From: Asanoa ferruginea
GTDB taxonomy: Bacteria > Actinomycetota > Actinomycetes > Mycobacteriales > Micromonosporaceae
Direction: 5' to 3'
Assembly (NCBI RefSeq): GCF_003387075.1
Contig: NZ_QUMQ01000001.1
Span: 1,550,001-1,614,000, forward strand
Length of the DNA: 64,000 nucleotides
A program made the position numbers and the translations under genes. Shown here in pieces: positions 51,965-59,683 of this stretch (the first letter of the stretch is position 1; each line of letters begins with the position of its first letter). Under the pieces are notes generated by a model that saw only the letters and a list, made by a program, of their open reading frames with translations, searched no databases and was not told the DNA's origin.

Positions 51965-52447
51965 ATGACTGGAGACCGCGACGAGACCGCTCTGCGGCAG
52001 TACGTCGAGGACATGGCCCGGCTCTACGCCGACTGGGGATTTCCCCGGATGGCGGCTCGCGTGCTGATGCAACTGATGGCGTCCGACAGCGGTGCGCTGA
52101 CCGCCAAGGAACTCAGCGACGGGCTGGAGATCAGCCCCGCCGCCGTCTCGCAGTCGGTGCGCTACCTCCAACACCTCGGTCTGGTCGAGCGATCGGCGGT
52201 GCCCGGTTCACGGCGCGACCGCTACGCGCTGCCGGATGACGCCTGGTATATGGGCTCGATCATCAAGGGCACCCTGTTCACGCAGATCGCCAAGCTCGCC
52301 GAGGGCGGCGTCGCCGCGGCGGGCGGCCGGGACACCCCGGCCGGCGACCGGATCGCGGGGATGGGCGACTTCTACGGCTTCATCCAGAGCGAACTCGGCG
52401 CCCTGCTGGAGCGCTACGTGAAATATCGCGAGACGCTCAAGGAGTAG
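51965..52447 (+). CDS. GbsR/MarR-type transcriptional regulator
   Basis: 160 residues from ATG 51965, which has GGGAGGTG upstream (GTG 51947 is possible but overlaps no better site). YVEDMARLYADWGFPRMAARVLMQLMASDSGALTAKELSDGLEISPAAVSQSVRYLQHLGLVERSAVPGSRRDRYAL is the GbsR-like winged helix. Divergent from the ABC exporter and very likely its repressor through the 18-bp dyad. Overlaps the convergent TetR gene by 11 nt. Confidence 0.88.
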   Translation: MTGDRDETALRQYVEDMARLYADWGFPRMAARVLMQLMASDSGALTAKELSDGLEISPAAVSQSVRYLQHLGLVERSAVPGSRRDRYALPDDAWYMGSIIKGTLFTQIAKLAEGGVAAAGGRDTPAGDRIAGMGDFYGFIQSELGALLERYVKYRETLKE

Positions 52448-53126
52448 GCAGTCCGATGTAGACCGCCTGGGCGCGCATCTGGTGGTCGAAGAGCGGAGCC
52501 CGTGCGGTGACGACGTTGTCGAGCTGGCCGAACAGCTCGAAGCCGACAAAACCGAAGAGCTGGAGCCAGGTGCCGAACGCCCGATCCAGCACCCCGAGTG
52601 GAGCGCTCGGCGCGATCGTGGCGCGGATCCGGGTGATGTCGTCGACCGCCTCGGGCGGAAGGTCGTCGTCGTCGCGCAGCAACCCGGCACGAGCGGCGTC
52701 TTCGATCACCCCGCCCAGCACCCTCACCGCGCGGGTGGCCGCCGACACCGTGTCGGTCGGGGCCGCATACCCGGGGACCGGGCTGCCGTAGATCAACGCG
52801 TACTCGTGCGGGTTGGTCAATGCCCAGTCGCGGACCGCGTGGCAGATGGCGAGAAAACGCCCACCCAGGTCGGCCCGGTCGACCGCACCCTCGGCCGCCT
52901 CGACCGACCCGCCGAGCGCGTTGTAAGCGTCGAGGATCAGCGCGGTGAGCAGGTCGTCGCGGCTCGGGAAATAGCGGTAGATCGCTGACGACACCACGCC
53001 CAGGTCACGCGCGACCGCGCGGAGCGAGAGGTTGGCGCCGTCGGTCGCCAGGTGCCGCCGGGCGATCGCCTTGATCTCGTCGGTCATCTCCGCCCGCAGC
53101 CGGGCCCGCATCGAAGTCGCTTTCAC
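52437..53126 (-). CDS. TetR-family transcriptional regulator
   Basis: 229 residues from GTG 53126 (ATG 53111 is an alternative). The helix-turn-helix reads LRAVARDLGVVSSAIYRYFPSRDDLLTALI; the C-terminal domain (TetR_C_13-like) carries HEYALIYGSPVPGYAAP. Divergent from a NAD-dependent epimerase gene, with GAGAGCACTGCTCT dyads in the shared promoter region. Confidence 0.92.
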   Translation of the reverse strand: MKATSMRARLRAEMTDEIKAIARRHLATDGANLSLRAVARDLGVVSSAIYRYFPSRDDLLTALILDAYNALGGSVEAAEGAVDRADLGGRFLAICHAVRDWALTNPHEYALIYGSPVPGYAAPTDTVSAATRAVRVLGGVIEDAARAGLLRDDDDLPPEAVDDITRIRATIAPSAPLGVLDRAFGTWLQLFGFVGFELFGQLDNVVTARAPLFDHQMRAQAVYIGLPTP

Positions 53127-53145
53127 GAGAACAGTGTCTCACACC

Positions 53146-53213
53146 GAGAGCACTGCTCTTGACAGTGCGCGCTGATCCGTGGAACATTGCTCTCAACAGA
53201 GAGCACTGCTCTC
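53146..53213. promoter_or_regulatory. Repeated GAGAGCACTGCTCT operators of the TetR/epimerase pair
   Basis: GAGAGCACTGCTCTT (53146-53160) and GAGAGCACTGCTCTC (53199-53213) are two copies of the dyad AGAGCA-C-TGCTCT. Between them, TGCTCTC at 53188-53194 faces GAGAGCA at 53199-53205. The sites lie 20-100 bases from the two divergent starts. Confidence 0.75.
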
Positions 53214-53239
53214 CCAATCGAATTCGCTGGAGGCACCCC

Positions 53240-54160
53240 ATGCACGTCATCGTCGGAGCCGGAGCCGTCGGCAGCAGCACCGCGCGCCAGCTCGCCGAGG
53301 CCGGTGAACAGGTCCGATTGATCACCCGCAGCGGCAGTGGCCCGGTCCACCCCAACATCGAGCGGGTCGCCGCCGACGCCAGCGACAGCACGACGCTGAG
53401 CCGGCTGAGCCAGGGCGCGGTCGCGATCTACAACTGCGCCAACCCGCCGTACCACACCTGGCCGACCGACTGGCCACCCATGCACGAGGCGATGCTGGCC
53501 GCGGCTGAGAGCAGCGGCGCTCCCCTGGTGATCACCGGCAACCTCTACGTCTACGGCCCGGTCGACCGCCCGATGACCGAAGACATGCCGCTCGCCGCGC
53601 CGACCGTCAAGGGCCAGGTCCGGGTCAAGATGTGGCAGGACGCGGTCGAGGCCCACCGCACCGGCCGGATCAGCGGGGTCACCGAGGTGCGCGGTTCCGA
53701 CTACCTGAGCCCGCGCTACTCGGTCATCGAGATGGCCATGCCCGGCCTGCGCGCCAACAAGACGATCTGGCTGCCCGGCCCGCTCGACAACCCGCACACG
53801 TTCACCTACACCGGCGACATGGCCGCGGCACTCATCGCCCTCGGCCGCGACCCGCGGGCCTTCGGCCGCGCCTGGCACGTGCCCTCACCGGCGCCGATGA
53901 CCATGCGCCAGGCTGTCGAGCGGCTGGCCACGGTCGGCGGGTTCGAGCTGCCCCGGCTGCGCAGCTATCCGAAGGCGGCGGTCCGAGCCGCTGGGCTCTT
54001 CGATCGCCGCACCCGGGAGTTCGTCGAGATGAGCTATCAGTGGGAGCGCCCCTTCGTGCTCGACGCCAGCTTGACCGAGGCGACCTTCGGGCTGTCGGCG
54101 ACCGACGTCGACGAGGCGATCCGGGCGTCGATCCCGGCCGCCGAGCCGGTCGCGGCCTGA
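53240..54160 (+). CDS. NAD-dependent epimerase/dehydratase-family protein
   Basis: 306 residues from ATG 53240 (GGAGG upstream). HVIVGAGAVGSSTARQLAEAGEQVRLITRSG is the Rossmann start; ITGNLYVYGPVDRPMTED includes the YVYG-like segment of atypical SDRs, and TFTYTGDMAAALIALGRDPRAFGRAWHVPS is typical of the NmrA/epimerase-like group. Reaction unknown. Regulated by the divergent TetR protein. Its 3' end overlaps the next convergent gene by 124 nt. Confidence 0.85.
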   Translation: MHVIVGAGAVGSSTARQLAEAGEQVRLITRSGSGPVHPNIERVAADASDSTTLSRLSQGAVAIYNCANPPYHTWPTDWPPMHEAMLAAAESSGAPLVITGNLYVYGPVDRPMTEDMPLAAPTVKGQVRVKMWQDAVEAHRTGRISGVTEVRGSDYLSPRYSVIEMAMPGLRANKTIWLPGPLDNPHTFTYTGDMAAALIALGRDPRAFGRAWHVPSPAPMTMRQAVERLATVGGFELPRLRSYPKAAVRAAGLFDRRTREFVEMSYQWERPFVLDASLTEATFGLSATDVDEAIRASIPAAEPVAA

Positions 54161-55131
54161 TCCGCGCCCGGCGCGGTGCGGCGGCGATGGTAGGCGTAGG
54201 CGGCGAGCAACAGCGTGACACTCCACAGTGGCCAGAGCACCATCGGCAGCACGGCCACGTCCAGGTCGGCGATGCGCTCCAGCATCGGTCCGTCGGAGAG
54301 GAAGCTGGCGCTCGCCCCACCCACCGCGACCGCGACCGCCGCGGCGGGCACCGTGGCCAGCCACACCGGCACCCGCCGGCCGGCCAGGCCGATCATCCAG
54401 CGCGGGAACCGTTCGCCCCACGGCCGCACCAGCCCGATGGTCAGCCAGGTGCCGACCAGCGCGAAGCTGCCGAGACCGGTGGCCGCCAGGGCCGCGTCGG
54501 AGTCCTCGAACATCCGGATATCCGTGCCGAGCGAGATGCCGGCCGCCCAGGCCAGCCGGGTCACCGCGTAGACGGCCGGGATGGCCGCCGCGACGTAGGT
54601 CACCCAGTTTCCTGGGATCTTTCCGGGCCCCGTCTCAGCCGTGCGGCGCTGCCAGGTCAGCAGGGCGCGGGCAAGAAGCAGGCCGCCGAGGATCGCCCAC
54701 ACCTCGTTGGCGGTCGTCCAGTTGAAGATCACGCCGTAGTCGATCTCGCTCGGCCAGCCGAACGGCGCGCCGATGAGCAGCATCGGGGTGTAGCCGGCGA
54801 CGGCCAGGATGTGCGCGCCGGGTATCAGGATGACCAGCGCGGCCACCACCGCCCAGCCGAGGGCAAGCATTGCTTGGCGCACCGGTCTCGGTGGACGGGC
54901 CGGCTGCCGGCTCGCGGTGGCCAGCGCCAGCACGCCGGCGCCCAGCAGCACGACCGCGAAGACGGCCGCGCCGGTGTCGACGGGCACCGCGCGCAGTGGG
55001 TGCATAAGGTCGTCGTTGTTGGCGCCGTAGGGGAAGCCGTCGCCGGTCACCGCCCAGACCGCGGCGACGACTCCATAGCTCAGCGCCCATGCGGCGGCCA
55101 GGTAACCGGCCCAGGATCGTGAGTTCGTCAT
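54037..55131 (-). CDS. Polytopic membrane protein of unknown function
   Basis: 364 residues from ATG 55131. About eight hydrophobic segments (WAGYLAAAWALSYGVVAAVWAVTG, FAVVLLGAGVLALATA, and so on), with conserved-looking loops such as GDGFPYGANNDDLMHPL and GAPFGWPSEIDYGVIFNWTTANE. I do not recognise a named family. It lies 82 nt after the response-regulator gene on the same strand and may be its target. The last 41 codons overlap the convergent epimerase gene. Confidence 0.72.
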   Translation of the reverse strand: MTNSRSWAGYLAAAWALSYGVVAAVWAVTGDGFPYGANNDDLMHPLRAVPVDTGAAVFAVVLLGAGVLALATASRQPARPPRPVRQAMLALGWAVVAALVILIPGAHILAVAGYTPMLLIGAPFGWPSEIDYGVIFNWTTANEVWAILGGLLLARALLTWQRRTAETGPGKIPGNWVTYVAAAIPAVYAVTRLAWAAGISLGTDIRMFEDSDAALAATGLGSFALVGTWLTIGLVRPWGERFPRWMIGLAGRRVPVWLATVPAAAVAVAVGGASASFLSDGPMLERIADLDVAVLPMVLWPLWSVTLLLAAYAYHRRRTAPGADQAATGSAAGIDARIASSTSVADSPKVASVKLASSTKGRSH

Positions 55132-55213
55132 GCCTCTCACGCTCGCGTGGCGCTGGCCGGCAAACCTCCCCGTGCGGGGTGGACCGCCTCCCTCGCGCGG
55201 GGGAGCCTTGTGC

Positions 55214-55858
55214 TCAGCCGGCCGGGGTGACGAAGCCCGACTCGTACGCCGTGATGACCGCTTGCACGCGATCGCGGGCGCCGAGCTTCGCGAGCACATT
55301 GCCCACGTGGGTCTTGACCGTCTCCCCGCCGACCACCAGCTGCTCGGCGATCTCCGCATTGGACAGTCCGGCGGCCATCAGCTTGAGCACCTCGGCCTCG
55401 CGCGCGGTGAGCCGGGCGGTGGCCTGGCCGCCGCTGCCACCGCGGGCCGCGACCAGCCGGCGGATGGCGGCGGGAAACAGCAGCGAGTCGCCGCGCGCGA
55501 CCACCCGGATGGCGTCGACGACCTCGGCCGGCCGGGCCCGCTTGAGCAGGAACCCGCTGGCACCGGCGCGCAGCGCGTCGTAGACGTAGTCATCGTTCTC
55601 GAAGGTGGTCACCACGATCACCCGCGGTGGCACGGCCGCGGTGGTCAGCAGGTGCCGGGTCGCCTGGATGCCGTCGACGTCGGGCATCCGCACGTCCATC
55701 AGCACGACATCGGGCCGGTGCCTTGCGACCAGCGGCGGCACCTCGGCACCGTCGCCGGCTTCGGCCACCACCTCGAGGTCGGGCTCGGCGTCGACGATCG
55801 TGCGCAGGCCGACGCGTACCAGCGCGTCGTCGTCGACGATCAGCACCCTCGTTGTCAT
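55214..55858 (-). CDS. NarL/LuxR-type response regulator
   Basis: 214 residues, ATG start. Receiver domain TTRVLIVDDDALVRVGLRTIV with phosphoacceptor D55 in VVLMDVRMPDVDG, then a LuxR helix-turn-helix LTAREAEVLKLMAAGLSNAEIAEQLVVGGETVKTHVGNVLAKL. Overlaps its kinase gene by 4 nt. Confidence 0.95.
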   Translation of the reverse strand: MTTRVLIVDDDALVRVGLRTIVDAEPDLEVVAEAGDGAEVPPLVARHRPDVVLMDVRMPDVDGIQATRHLLTTAAVPPRVIVVTTFENDDYVYDALRAGASGFLLKRARPAEVVDAIRVVARGDSLLFPAAIRRLVAARGGSGGQATARLTAREAEVLKLMAAGLSNAEIAEQLVVGGETVKTHVGNVLAKLGARDRVQAVITAYESGFVTPAG

Positions 55859-57063
55859 GAGCCTCCTGTCGGCAGCCGCACCGCGACCGTGAACCGCCCG
55901 TCAGCGGGTCCGGCGGTCATCCGCCCGCCGAGAACGTCGACCCGCTCCCGCATGCCGGCGAGCCCACGCCCGCTCGGGTCATGGCCTTCCCGGGTCACCG
56001 GGTTGGCGACGTCGATCCGCAGCGACCGGTCGACCACCGCGATGTGCACGGTAACCGGCACCGGGCCGGCGTGCCGGACCGCGTTGGTCAGCGCCTCCTG
56101 CACGATCCGGTAGCCCTCCCGGGAGACGGCCGCCGGCACCGTCGCGATCGGACCCTCGCGGGTCAGCGTCACGGTGAGCCCGGCGCCGGTGACGTCGGCG
56201 ACCACCCGGTCGACGTCGGCCAGGGTTCGCTGCGGCCCGGGCCGGTCGATCCGCTCAGCGGCGCGGAGCAGGCCAAGCACGTGATCGAGGTCTTCCATCG
56301 CCGATCGGCCGGTCTCCTCGATCGCGACCAGCGCCCGCTTGACCAACTCGGGGTCGTGCAGCGCCCGCTGTGCGGCGGCCGCCTGGAGCGTGGTGACGGT
56401 CAACGCGTGGCCAACCGAGTCATGCAGTTCACGGGCGAGGCGGTTGCGCTCGACAAGGTGGCCGGCGTGCGCTTCGAGCGCGGCGATCCGCTGCGCCTGC
56501 GACGGGCCGAGCAGGGTCGGGGCGAGTTGCGCGGCGAGCGCGCCGAGGCCGGCGACGGCGTAGGCGAGCAGGACCAGTAGAACGATGCCGGTTGCCATGA
56601 GCGCGGCGGGGTTCCAGTCGCCGAGCGGAAGGTCGTCGCGACTGAGGCCACTGCCAGCGAACCATTGGAGTACGAAGACGAGCGCCATCGGCACGGCGGT
56701 GACCAGGGCGACGCCGACCAGGCCGCCGAAGGCCAGGTGGAGGCCGAACCAGAGCGCCCCGCGCAGGGTCGTCTCGCGATCAGCGCGCCCGGTGGGGTCG
56801 GGCAGGTCCACGCCGAGCAGGCCGCGGGCGGCGACGATCTCGACTGCTCGGGTGCCGCCGAGGAACGCCGGAGTCACCGCGATCACCAGACCGATGAGCA
56901 GGAGCGGCCAGGTGGCCAGCTTCGGCACGTCGTCGCTGGTCAGCATGCTGACGAAGACGATGGTGAGCAGCGCGTAGGGCAGCACGATCACGGCGCCGAG
57001 CAGCAGATACACACCGCGCCGGTAGGTCGATCCCCGAACCAGCGGTGCCAGGACGCGGGTCAC
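55855..57063 (-). CDS. Sensor histidine kinase (HisKA_3 type)
   Basis: About 402 residues from GTG 57063; the open frame continues upstream only through the palindromic repeat array. Around five hydrophobic segments occupy residues 15-215. ERNRLARELHDSVGHALTVTTLQA holds the phospho-His; QEALTNAVRHAGPV and GRGLAGMRERVDVLGGRM are the N and G boxes of the ATPase domain. It forms a two-component system with the response regulator downstream. Signal unknown; the membrane protein beyond is a candidate target. Confidence 0.9.
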   Translation of the reverse strand: MTRVLAPLVRGSTYRRGVYLLLGAVIVLPYALLTIVFVSMLTSDDVPKLATWPLLLIGLVIAVTPAFLGGTRAVEIVAARGLLGVDLPDPTGRADRETTLRGALWFGLHLAFGGLVGVALVTAVPMALVFVLQWFAGSGLSRDDLPLGDWNPAALMATGIVLLVLLAYAVAGLGALAAQLAPTLLGPSQAQRIAALEAHAGHLVERNRLARELHDSVGHALTVTTLQAAAAQRALHDPELVKRALVAIEETGRSAMEDLDHVLGLLRAAERIDRPGPQRTLADVDRVVADVTGAGLTVTLTREGPIATVPAAVSREGYRIVQEALTNAVRHAGPVPVTVHIAVVDRSLRIDVANPVTREGHDPSGRGLAGMRERVDVLGGRMTAGPADGRFTVAVRLPTGGS

Positions 57064-57082
57064 CCGGCCGATTGTCCCGGCC

Positions 57083-57328
57083 GGCGAGCAAACGCGCCAC
57101 GCGCGCTTGCTCTGCACCCCTGTGGGAAGCGGCCGGACTGCCAGGTGCTTCCTACAGGGGTGCAGAGCAAACGCGCTACACGCGCTTGCTCTGCACCCCT
57201 GTAGGCACCGGCCGTACTGCCGGGTGGTGTCCACAGGGGTGCAGAGCAAAGGCGCGGAGCGCGTTTGCTCTGCCGCCATATACGCCTCACCCGGCATCGG
57301 GGGTGCTGCGTATATGGCAGCAGAGCAA
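57083..57328. repeat. Array of long palindromes with exact 79-bp period (BIME-like)
   Basis: Three 64-nt palindromes start at 57107, 57186 and 57265. The first two share the arms TTGCTCTGCACCCCTGT and ACAGGGGTGCAGAGCAA and have inner stems; the third keeps TTGCTCTGC/GCAGAGCAA but has CGCCATATACGC and GCGTATATGGC inside. They are joined by 15-nt spacers, themselves GCGC-rich dyads (57092-57106, 57171-57185, 57250-57264). GAGCAA at 57086-57091 is the right end of a fourth, decayed unit. The array fills the gap between the protease gene and the kinase gene. Confidence 0.92.
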
Positions 57329-57338
57329 GGGAACCGCG

Positions 57339-58211
57339 TCAGCTCAGGATCGACTGTGCCGTGTCGATCGGGATCGCGAAGCCGATGCCGATGCTGCCGC
57401 CGCCCTGGCTGGTCGAGGCGTTGGCGACGTTGATGGCGATGACCTGCCCGGCCGCGTCGACCAGCGGGCCGCCCGAGTTGCCGGAGTTGATCGGCGCGTC
57501 GGTCTGGATCAGGTTGGAGAGGTTGAGGTCCTGGGCGTCGCGGTTGAGCGCGGAGACGATGCCCGAGGTGACGGTGCCGCTCAGGCCCAGCGGGCTGCCG
57601 AAGGCGAGCACCGTGTCGCCGACCTGGACGCTGTTGCTGTCGCCCAGCGTCGCCGGGGTCAGGCCGGACGCGTTGACCTGGAGCAGTGCCAGGTCGTGGG
57701 TCGGGTCGGTACGCAGGATCTGCGCGGGCACCGACCGGCCGTCGGAGAGTTGCACGGTCGCGCCGCCGGTGGCCTCGTCGACCACGTGGTTGTTGGTGAT
57801 GATGCGGCCCGAACCGTCGACGATCACGCCGGAGCCCTCGGCGGTGCCGCCGGCGATCGGGACCATGATGGTGACGACGCTGGGCGAGGTCTTGGCGGCC
57901 ACCGCGGACAGGGTCGCCGACTCGGTCGAGACGTTGGAAGCCGCGGTCGCCGACGCAGTGGAGCTGGCGGCCGGCTGGTTGGTCTGCGCGCCGATCACGC
58001 CGCCGGCGACGCCGCCGCCGAGGACCAGCGCGAGGGCGCCCGCTGCGATCGCGACGCGGTGGCCGCGGCGCGGGCCGTTGGGTGCGCCGCCGGGGTAACT
58101 GCCGTGGCCCCAGGGCGGGGTCGGCCCGCCGGGACCGGTCGGACCGGCCGCGGTCGGCTGGTGCGGCCAGGTGGACGCGTACGGATCGGTGCGGCTCAGC
58201 AAATCGGTCAT
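57339..58211 (-). CDS. Membrane-anchored trypsin-like serine protease (HtrA/DegP-type, no PDZ domain)
   Basis: 290 residues from ATG 58211. Cytoplasmic Pro/Gly-rich tail (1-50), one transmembrane segment (about 53-72), then a trypsin-like domain: TNNHVVDE (His), THDLALLQV (Asp) and INSGNSGGPLVD (Ser) form a complete triad. HtrA-family actinobacterial proteins usually carry a C-terminal PDZ domain; this one ends just after the protease domain (IGFAIPIDTAQSILS). Probably acts outside the membrane in envelope quality control. Confidence 0.9.
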   Translation of the reverse strand: MTDLLSRTDPYASTWPHQPTAAGPTGPGGPTPPWGHGSYPGGAPNGPRRGHRVAIAAGALALVLGGGVAGGVIGAQTNQPAASSTASATAASNVSTESATLSAVAAKTSPSVVTIMVPIAGGTAEGSGVIVDGSGRIITNNHVVDEATGGATVQLSDGRSVPAQILRTDPTHDLALLQVNASGLTPATLGDSNSVQVGDTVLAFGSPLGLSGTVTSGIVSALNRDAQDLNLSNLIQTDAPINSGNSGGPLVDAAGQVIAINVANASTSQGGGSIGIGFAIPIDTAQSILS

Positions 58212-58303
58212 GTATCCACCCTGACTCGCATATCTTCCCCGTGCCTGGGGGTGGACTGGGACTTTCCTGAATGCCACCTCGTCCGTTCGGATGAGCTTGT
58301 TAA

Positions 58304-58322
58304 TTAGGTGAGCCTAACTTAA
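58304..58322. promoter_or_regulatory. IdeR/DtxR-type iron box
   Basis: TTAGGTGAGCCTAACTTAA fits the consensus TTAGGTTAGGCTAACCTAA of IdeR/DtxR/DmdR repressors at most positions. It lies 34 bases before the start of the DUF2470 gene, so this gene should be repressed when iron is plentiful. Confidence 0.85.
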
Positions 58323-58356
58323 GTTGATCCGGACAGACGTTCCGGAGGAGGACACC

Positions 58357-59079
58357 ATGCGGCCGACTGCGGCAGAGGTGGCGCGCACGCTCGCGAGCGG
58401 ACGGCTGGAGGGTGTGGCGCATGTGCGCGGCTACCCCGGCCGGGCCAAGGTCCGCCACGCCACGCCCGCCGATGGCTTTCCCCTGCTGCTCACCGGCCTC
58501 GGCGCCGACCTGGTGGCCGCGTTGGCGCCGGGGCCGATGGTGCTCAGCGTCGACGACGTGCCGCCGGTGCCGTGCGCGCCCAGCCGCGGCCGGCTCTGGC
58601 TGACCGGCACTGCCCAGCGGCTGACCGATAAGAGCGCCCGCGCCGCCGCCGACGCCTACGCGCAGGTGCAGCCGCTCGGTGACCTGCTCGACGTCGGGCG
58701 CGGGCACGAGCTGTTCCGGATCACCCCGACCGAGGTGCGGCTGGCCAACGGCCGGCGGCTGGTCGAGATCGACCCGGCCGAGTTCACCGCCGCCACACCC
58801 GACCCGCTGGCCGCGGACGAGGGCCGGCTCCTCACCGACCTCAACGACCATCACCTCGACCAACTCGCCGCCCTGGTCGAGCGGGTCTGCCACCGGCCGG
58901 CGCCGCCGGAGTGCCGGGCGATGCGGCTCGACCGCTACGGGCTGACCGTCGGCTCGGCGCACCGCGGGACGCCCGGCCCGCGACTGCGGCTGGGCTTCGA
59001 GCGGCCGGTCGGCTCGGTCTGCGAGTTGAGTCACCTCATGCACGCGCTTCTGGCGGCGAGCGGGGTCCCGGCGCGCTGA
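58357..59079 (+). CDS. DUF2470 (HugZ-like haem-utilisation) protein
   Basis: 240 residues from ATG 58357 with GGAGGAG upstream. The C-terminal DUF2470 segment reads LTDLNDHHLDQLAALVERVCHRPAPPECRAMRLDRYGLTV with the conserved H; the N-terminal half resembles a shortened split-barrel FMN/haem-binding fold of HugZ/pyridoxamine-phosphate-oxidase type. Such proteins bind or degrade haem. The iron box in the promoter supports a role in iron or haem acquisition. Confidence 0.85.
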   Translation: MRPTAAEVARTLASGRLEGVAHVRGYPGRAKVRHATPADGFPLLLTGLGADLVAALAPGPMVLSVDDVPPVPCAPSRGRLWLTGTAQRLTDKSARAAADAYAQVQPLGDLLDVGRGHELFRITPTEVRLANGRRLVEIDPAEFTAATPDPLAADEGRLLTDLNDHHLDQLAALVERVCHRPAPPECRAMRLDRYGLTVGSAHRGTPGPRLRLGFERPVGSVCELSHLMHALLAASGVPAR

Positions 59080-59122
59080 GTCGAACCCGAATGGTGCACC
59101 GGCAGCGGAGATCCCCGACAAT

Positions 59123-59683
59123 GTGCTGATGGCAGGGGCGTCCTCCGCGTGGCGGCGTAATCTCGCCGGCTGCCTCGCGGTGGTCGCGGGGGTTCTCGTG
59201 CTGTCGTTCGGCGTGCCGGCGATCGACGACGCGCTGCCCAACAACACCGTGTCGAGCACGACCCCGCTGGAGTTCGCCGACAACGCGAGCGTCGTGCCCC
59301 CACCCGACGCCTCCGTCGTCGCCGGGCAGACCTCGCCCGAGCAGGGCGTGGTCACGCTCGACGTCGACGGTGTGCGCTACCGGCTGACCGCCGAGAGCTT
59401 CCCCGGCACCCTCCAGCAACTCGCCGACCGGATCCGGGCCGAGGTGCAGAACATCAGCGGCGTGCAGGCCATCTCCGACGACCAGCAGATCACCTCCAAT
59501 AGCGGCCTGCCCGGGCTGCGGGCCACCTTCGTGGCGGAGAACCGCACCGGCTGGTACACGGTCTACCTCCTCGACGGCACCGGCGTGACCGCGGTCGTCG
59601 ACGGCAACGACGCGGGCGTCACCGCACACCGCGACGCGCTGGAGACCAGCGTCAAGACCGTCGACATCCAGGCGACGGCATGA
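59123..59683 (+). CDS. Single-pass membrane-anchored protein of unknown function
   Basis: 186 residues from GTG 59123 (ATG 59129 equally possible). Short cytoplasmic start (AGASSAWRRN), one transmembrane segment (about 13-33), a linker, then an extracytoplasmic domain of about 120 residues (VVTLDVDGVRYRLTAESFPGTLQQLADRIRAEVQ, RTGWYTVYLLDGTGVTAVVDGND). No family recognised. It overlaps the PrsW-type protease gene by 4 nt, so a functional link, for example as substrate or partner, is likely but unproven. Confidence 0.7.
   Translation: MLMAGASSAWRRNLAGCLAVVAGVLVLSFGVPAIDDALPNNTVSSTTPLEFADNASVVPPPDASVVAGQTSPEQGVVTLDVDGVRYRLTAESFPGTLQQLADRIRAEVQNISGVQAISDDQQITSNSGLPGLRATFVAENRTGWYTVYLLDGTGVTAVVDGNDAGVTAHRDALETSVKTVDIQATA

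Noticed and set aside
57083-57328. CRISPR-like regular spacing (79-bp period)
   Set aside because: The 'spacers' are short, related GC-rich dyads, each unit is itself a long palindrome, and no cas gene is in the window.
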